Of a stretch of 5,048 nucleotides of DNA, positions 4,840 through 5,048 are shown piece after piece. Where the stretch lies: assembly GCA_027483785.1 (NCBI GenBank), contig JAIXTU010000373.1:1-5048 (forward strand), written 5' to 3'. The translations under genes and the position numbers were made by a program. Origin of the DNA: Flavobacterium sp. (lineage in GTDB: Bacteria; Bacteroidota; Bacteroidia; Flavobacteriales; Flavobacteriaceae). Below the pieces are notes generated by a model. The model had not been told where the DNA came from, did not search any database, and saw only the letters and a list, made by a program, of their open reading frames with translations. Each line of letters starts with the position of its first letter. The stretch's first letter is position 1.

Positions 4840-5048
4840 ATGTTACTGAGAATTAAGCGCCTTTTTGGTGTAGAACGCAAGGACGAATTCATGAAAAAGT
4901 TTTTAATTGTAGGATTGGGAAACATCGGCGAAGAATATCGAGAAACCAGACACAACATCGGCTTTAAAGTGGTAGAAGCTTTAGCCAGCAGCGAATCGGC
5001 TTCTTTTAAATCGGTTCGTTTCGGAGAAATGGCCGAAGTCAAAGTGAA
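4840..5048 (+). CDS. pth: Peptidyl-tRNA hydrolase, 3' end outside the window
   Basis: Pth cleaves the ester bond of peptidyl-tRNAs that drop off the ribosome, recycling tRNA in the cytoplasm. The visible part is the N-terminal third. From the ATG at 4891 the sequence begins MKKFLIVGLGNIGEEY and continues ETRHNIGF, carrying the conserved Asn11 (GLGN) and the catalytic His21 (TRHN, His20 in E. coli). The start is ambiguous. An in-frame ATG at 4840 adds 17 residues (MLLRIKRLFGVERKDEF), basic and followed by an acidic end. I chose it because the frame is open back to a TAA at 4831, the promoter-like TAAATTTG lies just upstream, and the extension has a protein-like composition. The core family, however, starts at the MKKFLIVGLGN methionine (4891). 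Neither start has a Shine-Dalgarno. The gene follows rplY, as pth (spoVC) follows ctc in Bacillus subtilis. Confidence 0.93.
   Translation, partial: MLLRIKRLFGVERKDEFMKKFLIVGLGNIGEEYRETRHNIGFKVVEALASSESASFKSVRFGEMAEVKV

Noticed and set aside
4812..5042. A 76-codon minus-strand frame opposite pth
   Set aside because: It is antisense to the recognisable pth coding sequence and has no features of its own.

Overview
The window looks like an ordinary chromosomal segment of a member of the Bacteroidota, most likely the Flavobacteriia. Three things point there. Promoter-like sites match the Bacteroidota housekeeping consensus (TAnnTTTG at -7, in two cases with a TTG at -33). Genes start after A/T-rich leaders with no Shine-Dalgarno sequence. 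The proteins are of Flavobacteriia type: a DPP11-class S46 peptidase, short MKK-type lipoproteins, and the style of Prs, L25 and Pth. The genus cannot be fixed from the sequence alone.

Layout. Bases 1-174 (minus) hold the 5' part of a small Ala/Pro/Glu-rich lipoprotein gene with its own promoter at 214-241. Bases 338-2491 (minus) encode a complete periplasmic dipeptidyl-peptidase of family S46. Its catalytic triad is visible, and it carries the Arg that marks the Asp/Glu-specific DPP11 type. Bases 2492-2911 hold no convincing gene. They contain an orphan stretch with an imperfect 12-bp inverted repeat, then three close-packed palindromic hairpin repeats (2784-2870). A minus-strand tRNA-Leu(CAA) at 2912-2991 forms a self-contained unit with its own promoter (3032-3060) and intrinsic terminator (2872-2907).

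From about 3105 the plus strand carries housekeeping genes. prs (PRPP synthase) and rplY/ctc (ribosomal protein L25) are 27 bp apart and probably cotranscribed. A strong intrinsic terminator follows (4760-4790), then pth (peptidyl-tRNA hydrolase), cut by the window end and preceded by its own promoter-like site. The order prs-ctc-pth is the same as in the Bacillus subtilis prs-ctc-spoVC cluster, so this is an old neighbourhood linking nucleotide precursor supply with translation. The minus-strand genes concern the cell envelope and peptide nutrition and have no evident link to the plus-strand cluster.

No new multi-gene system is visible. The least explained part is 2580-2870. The hairpin array there coincides exactly with a 29-codon minus-strand reading frame made of three near-identical ten-residue units, beside an orphan sequence that may be the remnant of a dispersed element.
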